The notes under the pieces were generated by a model. That model was not told the DNA's origin. It searched no databases and was given only the letters and a program-made list of their open reading frames with translations. Of a stretch of DNA of 64,000 nt, positions 1 through 11,044 are shown piece by piece. A program made the translations under genes and the position numbers. Origin of the DNA: Isoetes taiwanensis (Eukaryota > Streptophyta > Lycopodiopsida > Isoetales > Isoetaceae); assembly GCA_021234155.1 (NCBI GenBank), contig JAJEKV010000211.1:310001-374000 (forward strand). Direction: 5' to 3'. Position 1 is the stretch's first letter; each line of letters begins with the position of its first letter.

Positions 1-41
1 CTAGAGTGGGATCTTTGTTTCTAGCTAACTTAAGCACCAAA

Positions 42-892
42 TCACCAACCTGATAGTTGACTTCTCTTTGCTTGTTTGTCAAATTTCTTCTTGATTTTCA
101 TCTTGTGTTCCGTTATCACCTGTAGAGTCTTATCTCTGAGTTCCTCAAGGGCTAGCATCTGCTGTAGCCTGCACCAGATAGCATCCTCTTCACTTTTGAC
201 TTGTATTTGCATCATCCTTGGCGAAAGTACCTGCAACTCAAAGGGTAGAATGACACTAGTACCATATACAATAGAGGCAGGAGTGTTTTTTATAGCCACT
301 TTATAAGTAGTTCTGTAGGACCAAAGGGCATAGATCAACTTTGTATGCCGACTTCTTGGAAACCTATCTGTCTTCTTCATAATGGATATCGAGTTTTATT
401 GGTGGATTCGCTTCGGCCATTTCCACGAGGGTAGTAAGCGAGAACTTTTTGTATGTCTTATCTCAAGCAATTGGGTAAGCTTGTCTATTACTTCATTCAC
501 AAAAGCGCGTTCCTCTGTGGAAACAATCTTCAATGGTACTCCAAACCTAGCACATATATTAGGCAAGAGGGAAACTTGTCGTGGTATCTGCATTGGCACT
601 TGTTAATGGAGTTGCTTCAGCCCATTTAGTGAAGAAGTCGTAGCAACTAGGATGTATTCATGTCCGGCAGAGGAAGATGGGTGTATAGGACCAACAAAAT
701 CTAATCCCCAAACAAGAAATGGGCGGGGGCCACAATAGGTGAAAGGGGAGGTACCTTCAGCGCTTGTCGGCATGTTTTGACAATGTCGAACAACTCTGCC
801 ACGTACCTTTTGACATCATGATGAAGTGTAGGCCAATAGTATCCAGAACTTAGAATTTTTCTTGGCTGTGGCATCCATAGAATAATGTCCAC
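42..892 (-). pseudogene. Gypsy integrase remnants (zinc-binding, core and C-terminal parts)
   Basis: Three open stretches belong to one decayed integrase. At 892-701 the segment ending in GYYWPTLHHDVKRYV matches the region after the HHCC motif. At 599-396 FGVPLKIVSTEERAFVNEV corresponds to the core around the second catalytic Asp, which reads S-T-E here instead of the usual S-D, so a catalytic residue is lost. At 380-42 the segment with ALWSYRTTYKVAIKNTPAS and YGTSVILPFEL is the typical post-core region of plant gypsy integrases. The parts lie in different frames with stops between them. The gene is a relic of the element that continues off the left edge. Confidence 0.8.
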
Positions 893-1205
893 CAGCAGAG
901 GTCATGAGCATGTCTTAGAGCTTGTACTGTTCTTCTTGACCAAGCACCTCAACAAAATCTGTGAAGGCATCTTTCTACATAAAATGTCCTCAACCGGCAC
1001 ATATGTTAGACATTTTTCCTAAACTTAACTTTCTCGGATGGTGAAAATGTGGCGGGGACCTCTTGATGTCTTAGATAATTGACAATGGGTTGCATCCAAG
1101 ACTGGCTTCTCCAACTAAATGACATACTTCTTCTTACGTTTGATCCTCTTAGGAGGTCAAATCATATTTGTAGAAGGCATAGGGTATGAAACTACTCGGA
1201 TCCTT

Positions 1206-2400
1206 TTACGCTTTGACAAGATGGACTTCAATGGCAAAGTCTTGAAGCATGGCAGCCCACTTATAGAACTTGGTCTTCAGGGCTTGTTTACCATACAACA
1301 TTGGAAGAGGATTGACCTTCATATAGACTTGAATCTTTGGAGCTTGCATCAGAAGATGGGGAAATTTAGTGGTCAAAAATATTAGGGCAGCAGCAGACTT
1401 CTCTAGGACTGGGTAATTCACCTCATTAATCCGACACCGCTGCTCCGCATAATTTAGTACCCTTTTGTTTGAAATAAGGCTAATCCTACAAACAAATGAT
1501 GTAATCGTTATATAAACTTGGAAATCTTCATTTGGTTTAGGGGCAAGAAGTGTTACCTTCTTGCTGAGCTCTTCTTTGATCAATTCAAATGCCCTTTGGC
1601 AATCTTCATTCCACTCAACTGGTACCTTTTGACTTGTATTTTTAGATACATACCCTACTTTGGTGAGCTTGGTGATAGGTCTCAAAATGTGAGAGAAGTT
1701 TGGGATGTAAATCCTCAAGCATTGAAGTGTACCAACAAAACCTTTGATCCGCTTCAATGTTTTAGGTCTTGGGAGGTCGAGAACTCTTGTCGGCTTTGTC
1801 TCCTAAACAATCGAACTCCTTCTTCTCGATATCGATGGCCTAACAAGCACACCTTTGTTAGTCAAAACAAACACTTCTTTGGATTTAAGTTCACACCTTT
1901 GGATCTGCACAAAGAAAACATATTAGTGATTGTTTTGAGATGATCTTCCAAAGAGGTGGCGAGTCAAATCATCCGGAAAAGCCCCGAAATCTTGGGGAGA
2001 TAATGACTCAAAAATATTGTTCATTGCCCTCGAAAGGTTCGCGGGGGCATTTTTCAAGCCAAATGGCATTCTTAGCATCATATAAGTTCCCCAAGGTGTA
2101 ATGAAGGCGGTTTTGGCTGTGATAAAGGTTCAACTTCTATTTGGTTGAAACCGGAGAAGCCATCCATAAGAGAATAGACTTCTTTTCCACTCATGGTATG
2201 CAAAACTTCTTCTAGAAACGGTAGGGGATATGTGATCTTTGATTGTAACCTTATTGATATCTCTATAATCAATACAAATTCTAAGTTGGCCACTTCTCTT
2301 CTTGACTGGCACAATGCAAGACAACCACTCAGGTTCCAATGTCTCACATATCGACTTAGAACTCTCCATAGTTTTTAATTCTTCATAGATAAGTGGTAAG
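1206..2400 (-). pseudogene. Gypsy reverse transcriptase and RNase H remnants
   Basis: Reading leftward, 2369-2130 contains the RT entry segment with LRICIDYRDINKVTIKDH followed after a frameshift by GFSGFNQIEVEP. At 1757-1206 comes the connection domain (FVGTLQCLRIYIPNFSHILRPITKLTK, WNEDCQRAFELIKEEL) followed by RNase H (VLNYAEQR, NEVNYPVLEKSAAALIF). The stretch that should hold the YxDD box (about 2070-1760) is interrupted by many stops. Order and spacing are those of gypsy pol. Nonfunctional. Confidence 0.8.
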
Positions 2401-2749
2401 CAAAGGCGTAATTTATCCTCCTTAATCGAACAACAGGGATCGAGCCCTCTTTTACTTTTATTTCAAATTTTGCTTTAGAGGGGGAATTCCTTTTAGTTGA
2501 GAGTAATCCCAAGCAAAGACATCTCGAGAATTCTTGACACAAAGATAGGAAATGAGTTAAAGCAAGGCTCGGGGAGCTTTTTGGACCAACTTTCGTGGTT
2601 CTAGTTTGGCCATTCTTTTGGATACAAATGACTTGCTCTCTGCTTGCCTCCTCTATCCCTATAGTTAGAATTGGGCAAGTCTCGTGAGAGAGGTTCAGCT
2701 CTTCTTCTGAAAGGCTCCTTGACTAAAAAATCCAATATGGTACCTTTAG

Positions 2750-3190
2750 CTAGCCTTTGTCTACTTCACTATTCAAATGCCTAGGGATATGCTCTATAGT
2801 CCAGGCCTCAAATTTGTCTAATAGTCCCAAAACCTCTTCTTTAAGTTGCACTAACCTTGAATGCTTGGTTTGGTATACCTCTTGGACTTGATTGCACACG
2901 AAGTGAGAGTCCCCTTTATATTCAAACTTCTTGATTCCCATCATGTAAGCTTCACGGAGACCTGCAATCAAAGCTTGATACTACTCTGCCTCATTAGAGG
3001 TTATATTTTTGTGAATTCTTTGTTTTGTTTTTGCCAAAGCCTCTGGGCTTTTAATGATGGCAGCAAAGAAAAGGCTCAACTTCACTGCTACAACTACCAT
3101 CAAAGAACAATGTATGAGTATGCTCATCAAGTTTTTGCTCTTCCTCTTCCAAAAGTGGATCTACATAGATGTTGTACACACCTACATCTT
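2750..3190 (-). pseudogene. Second RNase H-like domain of the gypsy element, located before RT
   Basis: On the minus strand the motif TLFFDGS (first catalytic Asp context) at about 3120 is followed, after frame changes, by ITSNEAE and then YMMGIKKFEYKGDSHFVCNQV, LVQLKEEVLGLLDKFE and IEHIPRHLNSEVD. This Asp-Glu-Asp-Asp series (DGS, NEAE, GDS, N..VD) is that of archaeal-type RNase H domains known as the extra RNase H of Tat/Ogre-type plant gypsy elements. It lies between the protease and the RT, whereas another RNase H follows RT at 1757-1206. An in-frame stop follows the NEAE motif, so this copy is decayed. Confidence 0.7.
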
Positions 3191-3239
3191 TATAAATTAG
3201 TGCATCATCAATTGAAAAGGCAAATTCTTCTTGGAGTTT

Positions 3240-3720
3240 ACCTTCCCCGGTTGTAGAGTGTGACTTCTTGCTTACCATCCGTTATTGTGCATTTACCTCC
3301 TCCCCAATCGGCTTTGCGAAACCACCTTGAGCCATTTCTGCCCAAAAGAAGGTCATATAGCCAACGAGAAGGAAAGCGTACTACAACAAAGTCCGGGGTC
3401 ATCTTGATGCCCCCTACATCTGTCAAGACATTATTAACGACTCCTTTTGGTTGTACACTCTCATTAGCAAAAGATTTGAGAATAATTGGTCTTTGCAGAA
3501 GTGATTTTTAACTCTAAAGAGTCCATAATATGTAAAGGCATGATATTTATACGAGCCTCCATCCAAGATGACTTTAGAGAGTGTTTTACCTTCGACTTGA
3601 GCTTCACATGAGAATATACCGGGGTCTTTCCCAACTCTAGAGATGTTGTGGACAATAGGTTCGAACTCTCCTCTATAACCTGTTTTGACGCTCTCTATAG
3701 GAAGGTGCTATTCTTAACAA
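3240..3720 (-). pseudogene. Gypsy aspartic protease remnant
   Basis: The minus strand encodes a retropepsin-like stretch. An active-site-like ILDGGS sits near 3570 (usual D-S/T-G-A/S, here D-G-G-S), then INIMPLHIMDSLELKIT in a neighbouring frame, then GVVNNVLTDVGGIKMTPDFVVV and YDLLLGRNGSRW, which matches the LLLGRxW segment near the end of plant gypsy proteases. Frames alternate, so it is broken. It sits between gag and the first RNase H-like domain. Confidence 0.65.
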
Positions 3721-4072
3721 GGTCAAAACATCTAGGGTGACTCTAGTAGACTTCAACACCTGGTCAACTTCACCTAACACAAACAGCCTGTCATTCGAGG
3801 TGAAACCGGCTCTGTAACCACAGAGGGCGAGAGAAGCTATGCTATTTCTAGGCATGTTGGCTTGGCGAGGTCCGGATCTTAGGCTATAGGGAGTACCAAA
3901 TGCCAAGACCTCTTCTTCTCTTGAAGTTCATCACCTCCTTCTATCATGAATCGAGAAACAAACATGAGAAGAGGATGCATCTGATCTTACCTTTATCTTT
4001 CAACATATACTCTTTGATCTTGCTTTTTGTCTTCATAATGGCTGTTTTGATTTACAATATGAACAAGCGGGG

Positions 4073-4994
4073 GCACTCCTTACTGATGTGGCCCTTTCTA
4101 TCACATCTAGGGCAAGGCTTGGACCCAACAATTACTTTTCGAATGGCACGGCTTCTTACAAAAGAGGGTACGGTGCTTTCTACTTTGTGTAGAATCGAAG
4201 ACTTGAAGTCGGATGCCTCATCTCTCGGGTCTTTGGGGCCTTCTTGAGCTCAGAGAGTTGCTTGGTAACCTCCATAAGTGTCTCTGCAGTCCTGGCATGT
4301 TCAGTTGCAATTTTGAGGTTAGTAGCTTGCAACTTAGAAATCTCTTCTCTCATATCTTCTTCAAAAGAATTTTTCTTCTTCACTGTACACACAGGTTCAT
4401 AGTTAGTCTCTAAATCATTGAAATAATCAAGATCAACGTGCTCAAAAGTAGAAAATGCAGCCCTTAGCCTGCTGATCTCAATTGCTTTGGAAAATACCCT
4501 TGGTAATGTCTCAAAACGTTGTTGTTGATGTATCTTCATTAACTTCTTGTAAACAAGGAGGTCGAACTTCAAACCATGCAAGAAAGTGATCAAATGCAAA
4601 GGAGGATTATCAACACCCTTTGACTCACACTTTATCACATGCTCTCAGAATCTATCAACATAAGCTTCTATGCTTTCATCACTTCTAATAGAAAGAGAAT
4701 GCAATTCTTTGAAGCAAAGTTTCGGGGAGTCACAGATTCGCCAAACCTATCAATGAATCTGCTCCTCATCTCTTCAAATGTGTGAACACCATAAATCTTT
4801 CTTTGAGTGTTAAACCATTTAGTAGCAAGATCATCAGATAGAGAAAGCTTGAACAATTCCAACTTAGTCATACCTCTAGGAGCATGATTCCTAAAATAAT
4901 CATCAAATGAGTTTAGAAATACCTCAAGGGGTTTCTTTCTGTCATAAAGAGGCTGTGAAGGAGGCGTCTCCAACCCTGAAGATAGGGTCGGCAT
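4073..4994 (-). pseudogene. Gypsy gag with CCHC zinc knuckle
   Basis: The segment 4994-4668 has the retrotransposon gag core (DDYFRNHAPRGMTKLELFKL, TKWFNTQRKIYGVHTFEEM, RFIDRFGES). The segment 4638-4180 continues with a coiled-coil-like C-terminal part (SKLQATNLKIATEHARTAET). A complete zinc knuckle CPRCDRKGHISKEC (C-x2-C-x4-H-x4-C) is encoded at 4114-4073 in another frame. Two frameshifts separate these parts. Gag packages element RNA; this copy cannot be translated as one protein. Confidence 0.75.
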
Positions 4995-5479
4995 AGTTGC
5001 CTAGAGGTGTGGCTGCTTCTTTCTTTATTCTTCGCCGCTAACCCAGGCTCAAAGGCATATCTTCGCCGTGGCTAGGTTCTCCATCACCATCCATATCCGT
5101 GCCAGTCTTCCTTGGGTGCCTCACCATGAGGGCTCTCAAGTTTTTGCAAGAGTTTTTTAGAGAATCCCGGTAGGACCTCCAAAAGATGTTGTCTTTCACA
5201 GAATCCTTGCAAAACCGCGGATGCACAAATCTCTAAATTGTGGGATTTCCTAAAAGATACTTGCCAAATTCTGTGTTTAGATTGCAGAGAGCCAAAGATG
5301 TGGTGAGGGGATGTGAAAAGATGAGAAAAGAGGTGCAAATGTGAGGAAATAAGGGGATATGTGAATGCAGGTGTCTGGCTGGGATGTTTTCTGTAACAAA
5401 GTGATGAAAATGATTGAAGAAAAACTTTGGGATTTGATCAAACGTCCTTTGAATGCAAATGAAATTCTTGAACAAATTA

Positions 5480-7030
5480 CGGCGAGAATAGCTATTAATT
5501 TAGCTAAATCTAGATAATATCAGATAACTTGAATTGATTTCAACTCATTTGTTGATCGAGATTGATGGGAAATTGGTGGCAAAGTTCGCGAGGAAATGGA
5601 CCGCACGTAAAAAAATGGGAAAACCCTAATTTTTTTGAGAAAACTGAAATCAATTGAAGAAAGGGGAATCAAGAAAACTTTTCTCGGATTATCTTAGGAA
5701 CATAATACATTGTCGGGTAATCCATTCGATCACTCTGGAATAGAATTTGTATCGAACTTCAAGAATCTTGGCTTTCAAGAACAAGGGGGCGGTTTCGATC
5801 AAAATCTCCCCCTCCTCCCCTGTGGAATACGGCTCGGATCATCTTTATAGACCTATGTCGGGGTAGTTAGAGCTCAATTTATGCGCATATGGCCATTTAA
5901 CTCTTCTTTTCAAAAATAGGCAATATATCCTTCTTGGCATGATCTCCATTAATTGGCATCCTCTTCATGATTGATTGGTTCCAGAGGTCGATTATGATCG
6001 GCGAACCTTTCTGCATCACTCGTGAAAAGGCGGGAAGCCGAGAATCATAGAACCCTAATGGGTCTTGGCGGATTTTCTTGATGGATATATCCCACGAGGC
6101 CTAAATCAAAAAGTCGGCTCGGTATATATAGCTCGATCCACGCTAGAAACTATTAAATTGACGTGTCTTGCCCTCGTGGGATTCGGGTGCCTCCACCGCC
6201 CCACACGGAGTGAGCCACGTGGAAGGGGTGATTGGTGAAAAGGAATCTAGGTCAGGGGGTAGAATAGGACAATTTTTTCATTTTCTCAAAGGGCACACGA
6301 TTCCCAAGAATTGGAATTCAAGGGTCTATATAAGGTCTTTTGGAAATTTTTGTGCCGGTGGCATATTTTCATTGGGGCAACATGGTGAGGTGATCAAATT
6401 TTGGAAAATGGCACTTTGATTTTTGGCTAAAAAAGGTGAATCAATGGTGATTTGGACATGATGAAATGATGACTTGGCATAATGAAGGATGATGTGGCGA
6501 GGTCAAACATGGCTTTTGCCTAGGTGGATTTTCGAAATTTTAAATGCCCTCGATATTTTTGATGAGGTGGCATGATTTTTGACCCAAGTGGCAAAGATAT
6601 AACCAAAGTTAGATGACAAAGCATTTTTGTGAGCAAGGTGGCCATCCTAGGTGGCATTTTGACTCTTGATGGCGTGGCAAGGGTATTTTTGGAAAGTATG
6701 CCTTTTGACTTTCTATTTTGACTTTCACTTGACTTTTTGACATCTTTGGCACTTTTGGATGATGACTAGGATGCCACTTGGCAAAGGTATAGATTTTTGG
6801 CATTTTGGGATTTTTAGGCATCTTTAGAAGCATATTTGGCTAGCGATAGGGGAAATTCAAGGAGAAATGGGAGATAGGCTCAAAAAATTTGGGAAAAATC
6901 AAGGATGGCTAATTTTGGCTAAAGGATTTGGCAGGGGTACTCACCTGGCCTAGATTTTCTTTCAGCCTGATACCTTTCCTTAATAGCCCCTCCAATACTT
7001 AGAATTTTCTTCATATCTTCATTTCTTCTT
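5480..7030 (-). other. Probable LTR and 5' leader of the left gypsy element; edges not resolved
   Basis: No coding domain is present. The stretch lies directly upstream of gag on the minus strand, where the 5' LTR is expected. A TATA-like run (gctatatatacc read on the minus strand, about 6123-6134) could be the LTR promoter. From 6430 to 6850 the DNA is rich in TGGCA/GGTGGCA words. I could not find a convincing primer-binding site or TG...CA ends. Confidence 0.35.
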
Positions 7031-7279
7031 CATGTTGCCACTTCAAGGGGCAACAGACTTGACATTAACATGCATGATCGTAAAGTGGCTAATAAGTTTG
7101 TAAGCCCTCATAATGCACCCCATATGATCTCCAAGTGGTTTGAATGTGTTCTATCTATAGGCAGGATGCCAGTAATCGAGGACTCAATAAGGAAAAGGAA
7201 GTCCCTTGATCCCAAATGGTAACATCAACTCTTGGATCTAAATATCTTGGTTTTTCTTTTGCAGAGTTTATCAATCTAG

Positions 7280-7456
7280 ACATCATCACCCTCTATTGAC
7301 AGTGATCCAAAAACAATTTATAAGAACCCAACAAATACAACACAAGAAAATCAAGACAAGGTTGTTCAAAGCCTTCTGGAGGAAATACAACAGGAGGTAC
7401 CCGCAAAGCATCTAGAGGATGTTCTGCAGAGCATTCCATTGCAGAAAGCATATTGA
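7280..7456 (+). CDS. Orphan terminal exon of an unrecognised gene
   Basis: A 59-codon open stretch follows an acceptor-like tctag and ends at TGA (7454-7456). It reads from TSSPSIDSDPKTIYK through DKVVQSLLEEIQQEVPAKH to LQSIPLQKAY, an acidic, amphipathic-helix type of sequence that does not look like random translation. No homolog is recognised and no upstream coding exon was found. It may be the 3' end of a gene whose front is lost, or an exon of a decayed gene. A (TTCTA)n run begins about 40 bases downstream. Confidence 0.25.
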   Translation, partial: TSSPSIDSDPKTIYKNPTNTTQENQDKVVQSLLEEIQQEVPAKHLEDVLQSIPLQKAY

Positions 7457-7489
7457 AGCTAAACAATATAGTTGGAGGTAAATTCCTTC

Positions 7490-7520
7490 TCTTTATTCTA
7501 TTCTATTCTATTCTATTTAT
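7490..7520. repeat. (TTCTA)n microsatellite
   Basis: About four tandem TTCTA units. The same pentamer ends two LINE copies at 11.7 kb and 31.2 kb, so it may mark the 3' tail of a further truncated insertion, although no LINE sequence is visible next to it. Confidence 0.5.
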
Positions 7521-7529
7521 TAAATCGTT

Positions 7530-8330
7530 TTGTGTTTTTGTGATACACTGGATTCAAATGCACAATTTACATTGAAATACAGAATATGCACATTCTGTCG
7601 TAGGGGCTTTAAAGGAATAAAGGGCATTTTGTTATATTCTATCTCTGCCATAGTTTAAAACACACAATTTTTGGAAGTTTTTTAAGTGGTCTGTGAGTCT
7701 ATTCTTTTGTACATGTAGCCGAGTCTTGCACGAGAAAAAGTGCTTGCAATTTAGGAGAGGTTGGACCTTAAGAACACTGTACATTTTGGCAACATTTCCA
7801 AGGTAAAATTGTCTGGTTTGTTGGTGTTATTAGGGTAAAAAATTAGCTGATGCTCTTGCTTTATTGATGCTTTTGCTTTGTATAATTTTCAGATTGATGG
7901 GTCTTGACAATACATGTTGTTAAAAACTTTTCACAACAAATCAGATAAAGGAGGTAATTTCTTTTCTAAACCAATTGATAACCATATAGATCTGCATCAT
8001 GCCGCTATAGCATCTTATATATGCCAAACAGGTTCATCTAGAACACCATATCATGTTCTATAATAGACTTCACATGCTGGTGCATGTTCTGTAATGCAGC
8101 AACAACAGGTCTTTGCAATAGAGCCATTGATAAATGCTAGACAAATGACTGAGATACACCATGGTACGGCAACAAGGTATTTCTTATTTGTCAGTTAATC
8201 TAGGATTGCAACAGACTTTAAACCTTGTTTAAATGCTCATCAAATTATATATTTGTTCCTTGAGTGTTTAGATGGATTCTTTCACGGATTAGTACAGGTT
8301 GACTTTGACAAGGAGATAATTGTACAGAAT
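7530..8330. other. No gene seen
   Basis: AT-rich sequence with stops in all frames and no recognised repeat. Confidence 0.5.
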
Positions 8331-8334
8331 GTTA

Positions 8335-9050
8335 ACATAGAATACTATGATAGCAGCTTATGCTCCACATGGGAAGGGCAAGGATGCAATTAATTTATTT
8401 CGTCAAATGCAACAGCAGGGCTTATTGCCAGACAGAATGACAGTAGTATTCTTTCTACATGCGGCAGCCAAGTAGCCCTAGCAGAAGGTAAGGAGGTACG
8501 TGATCTAATACGAGAAATTGGGCTTGGCATTAACGAGCAGCATTCTTTTTGCATGTGCAGGTTGTGCTGCAGGAAGGCAATTCATGCTCAGATAAAGGAG
8601 AGGGGGTTACATTTAGATGCAAGCATAGGGACTGCCCTTGTAAATATGTATGCGAGCGGTGGAAGCCTTGAAGACATACAGATTGTTTTCTCTGGAATGG
8701 CTGTACAGAATGTTGTCTCTGGAATGCTACAATTGCAGCACATGCACAACATGGGCATGTTGTTGATGTGTTTTGCCTCCCTGAAGAAATGCTGGCCAAA
8801 GGTGCAATGCCCATGGATGTCACATTTGCCAGTTTGCCCATGGATGTTCGTGCAGAATGGTTGGATGAGGTTAAGCAATTTATGGCGAATATGTCATTTG
8901 AACCTATTGTTATGTCTTTGCAGGTCTTGCTTGGTGGATGCAGAATGTTAGGTCTTGCTTGGTGGATGCAGAATGTTTGCTGACATTGGACTAGGTAAAA
9001 TGGTTGCAAAAGAGATGTTTGATTTGGATCCAGAAAATGCAATGGAGAAC
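8335..9050 (+). pseudogene. Pentatricopeptide repeat (PPR) protein pseudogene
   Basis: PPR proteins are organelle RNA-binding proteins built of 35-residue helical repeats. Here the plus strand keeps pieces of successive repeats in changing frames: MQQQGLLPDRMT near 8405, LAEGKEVRDLIREIGL near 8480, AIHAQIKERGLHLDASIGTA and LVNMYASGGSLEDIQIVFSG at 8579-8695, then EEMLAKGAMPMDVTFASL near 8790 and LLGGCRMLG near 8930. The pattern HAQI..G...D..I.TALVNMYA..GSLEDA..VF.GM is typical of plant PLS-class PPR proteins. Several frameshifts and stops break the frame, and no C-terminal DYW domain is found. The protein cannot be made. Confidence 0.75.
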
Positions 9051-9539
9051 AACAAGACTTTCAAAGAAGTATTGTCAAGGTTCAATGTGCGTCTACTGCC
9101 TTTGTCAGTACAGTAGCAGCGGCACAGCCCTCGCCTTTCGACTATGCAAAAGCTTTTGGCAATCAGAGTCCTGTTTGAAGCCTTTGGGTGGGGAGAAATT
9201 GAAGCATGCCTTTTTGCCCAGTACCACACGTGTTATACACATATGGAGTAGCTAGAAGCTATCTTTGCCTTGTATCACAAAAACATTACAAAGCCATGGT
9301 TGAATTTATGCAACTGGCTAAGTGAATTTATAAGATTGTAGAACAAAATCCATTGCTTAATGACAAAATTATTGTAAAACAAAATCCATTGTTTAATGTC
9401 GAAACCAATTGAATGGTCGCTCATTCTAACTAATTTATTTACATGCAAATTGTCTCCCTAAAAGACATTATCTATGACCTTAAGTGCATCATCCAATGAT
9501 AATATAATGTGGTTCCAATTGCTGGCCTAGTAGCATAGC

Positions 9540-10130
9540 TAGTGCCACTATATGTGGCAACAATGGATCAAGAAATAATAATTATACGTGGCAACGATGG
9601 ATCAAGAAATGGCATTATTTTTTACAATATAGATGACATAATAAATGGCATTGATATTGATAACATAGGTGACATTAGTATTGAGGAAGTAGATGTCATT
9701 ATTTATGGCATTATAAGTGTCTCTAAATCTGCTATTAGAGGTGACAATATGTGTGGCATAAACTATGACAAAAGTGTTAGCATTATGAGTGGTGTTATTA
9801 GCGACCTTAGATGTGAAGTTATAAGTGGAACTATAGATGGTGGTACATGTGACTCTATTGGCGACCTCACCAATGATGTTAATAGTGGCATTATGCATGA
9901 TGTTATAGTTCGCTTTATAGGTGACACTATGTTTGACATATGGGTGACAAACGTCCTGACACTGTATTTGACATTAAAGGTGGCATTCTAGGTGACAAAA
10001 GTTATAACACTATATTTGACACCAAAGGTGACATTGCGATTGACGTTATAAGTGACAAATATGCTGACATTATTTATGACGTTCTCGTTGCCACATTTGT
10101 GTCACCGGGTTGCCTCACCCATAGCGCCAG
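9540..10130 (+). repeat. Degenerate GTGACATTAT-type short repeat field
   Basis: Some 600 bases consist of loosely repeated words of the form GTGRCATTAT / GTGGCATTAT / GTGACAATAT spaced by 10-25 bases, all in one orientation. The bias leaves one frame open for about 149 codons (9542-9991, rich in Ile, Asp and Gly), which I regard as a by-product of the repeat rather than a gene. The last part (9935-10090) keeps the clearest units, such as ggtgacaaaagttataacac. No known family. Confidence 0.55.
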
Positions 10131-10229
10131 TTATAAAAAAAATTCGAGTTGTCATTTTAGGCCAAATATTGACACAACTAATGACATAATGAACCCCTTC
10201 TCTTGTAGTATATGATAGACTATTTATGC

Positions 10230-10525
10230 TAAGCTGGTGTATGAGGCCGAGATAAACTTAATGGCAAGGTTACAGGAATTTCAGAAGGAGATGGATGGAA
10301 TTGACGGAAGCGCCATGAAATTTGAGCACTTAAAATGGAAGATAGAAGATGCCATTGAGTAGAAGGGCAAGAGAGGCCGAGATCTAGGTGAGTTTAGGAA
10401 AGACGTGGAAGTAAAAGAAGAAGATCTAGATTTTGAAATTGATCAATTGTCCTCAAGTTAGAAGGCAATTGAGAAGGGAAATATGAACATTATGGAGTTG
10501 AGGGAGTTCATGGATCATTCCTTGG
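10230..10525 (+). pseudogene. Coiled-coil coding relic
   Basis: One frame reads KLVYEAEINLMARLQEFQ, then MKFEHLKWKIEDAIE, stop, KGKRGRDLGEFRKDVEVKEE, DLDFEIDQLSSS, stop, KAIEKGNMNIMELREF. The heptad-like spacing and charge pattern indicate a former coiled coil. Two stop codons interrupt it (after DAIE and after QLSSS). It may be the end of a transposon protein or of a host gene; no family is recognised. Confidence 0.35.
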
Positions 10526-11044
10526 TCTTTAGTTTGCAGCTCCTCCTCTTTCTATGGTTTCAGTTGTAGAGTATGAAACATCATGTTAATTCATGTGCAT
10601 GATTCATGTGCATGATGTACAATGCTACCAGGCAATGTTGAGGAGTTAGATCATGCACTAAGGAAATAGGTCAAGTAGATTAGATCGTATAAATAGCTAG
10701 TATATATATGAACAAGTATGTGGTCCTCAGATTAGGGATATTTTGATAACAAAACGAAAGATCGATAAGCAATTACTAACTTGTATTGATGGCTGCATTC
10801 ATGGATGTATGACAAAGGTAATGATTTTTGGGCCACAACTAGTCACAACTTGTGTCCCTAATGATTTGCAACATGATGATGCATGTGCGCGCCTGATGGG
10901 AGCCTTCTGCTTGCTTGCTTTGGTGGACAAGGATATCTGCTAATTAATTACGTGGTGGACTAGTCACATTGGAATTTCTTGGGGCTAAGCTCGTTTGATT
11001 GTTCATATTTCATTTATAGCAGCTTAATGTTTGTTGATTAGAAC

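Larger units (their letters stand above)
1..5480 (-). mobile_element. Degenerate Ty3/gypsy LTR retrotransposon, internal region (3' end outside window)
   Basis: On the minus strand the domains run gag (about 4994-4180), CCHC zinc knuckle (4114-4073), aspartic protease (about 3720-3240), an RNase H-like domain (about 3190-2750), reverse transcriptase (about 2400-2070), RT connection plus a second RNase H (1757-1206), integrase zinc-binding part (892-701) and integrase core and C-terminus (599-42). All are recognisable at protein level but broken by stops and frameshifts, so the copy is dead. The element continues beyond base 1, so its 3' LTR is not visible. Domain order is seen directly; assignment to Ty3/gypsy rests on integrase lying after RT. 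The early RNase H is unusual and is discussed in the findings. Confidence 0.85.

Noticed and set aside
9542-9991. 149-codon open frame as a gene
   Set aside because: Composition follows the underlying repeat words, the opposite strand is also open (9602-9898), and no domain is visible.
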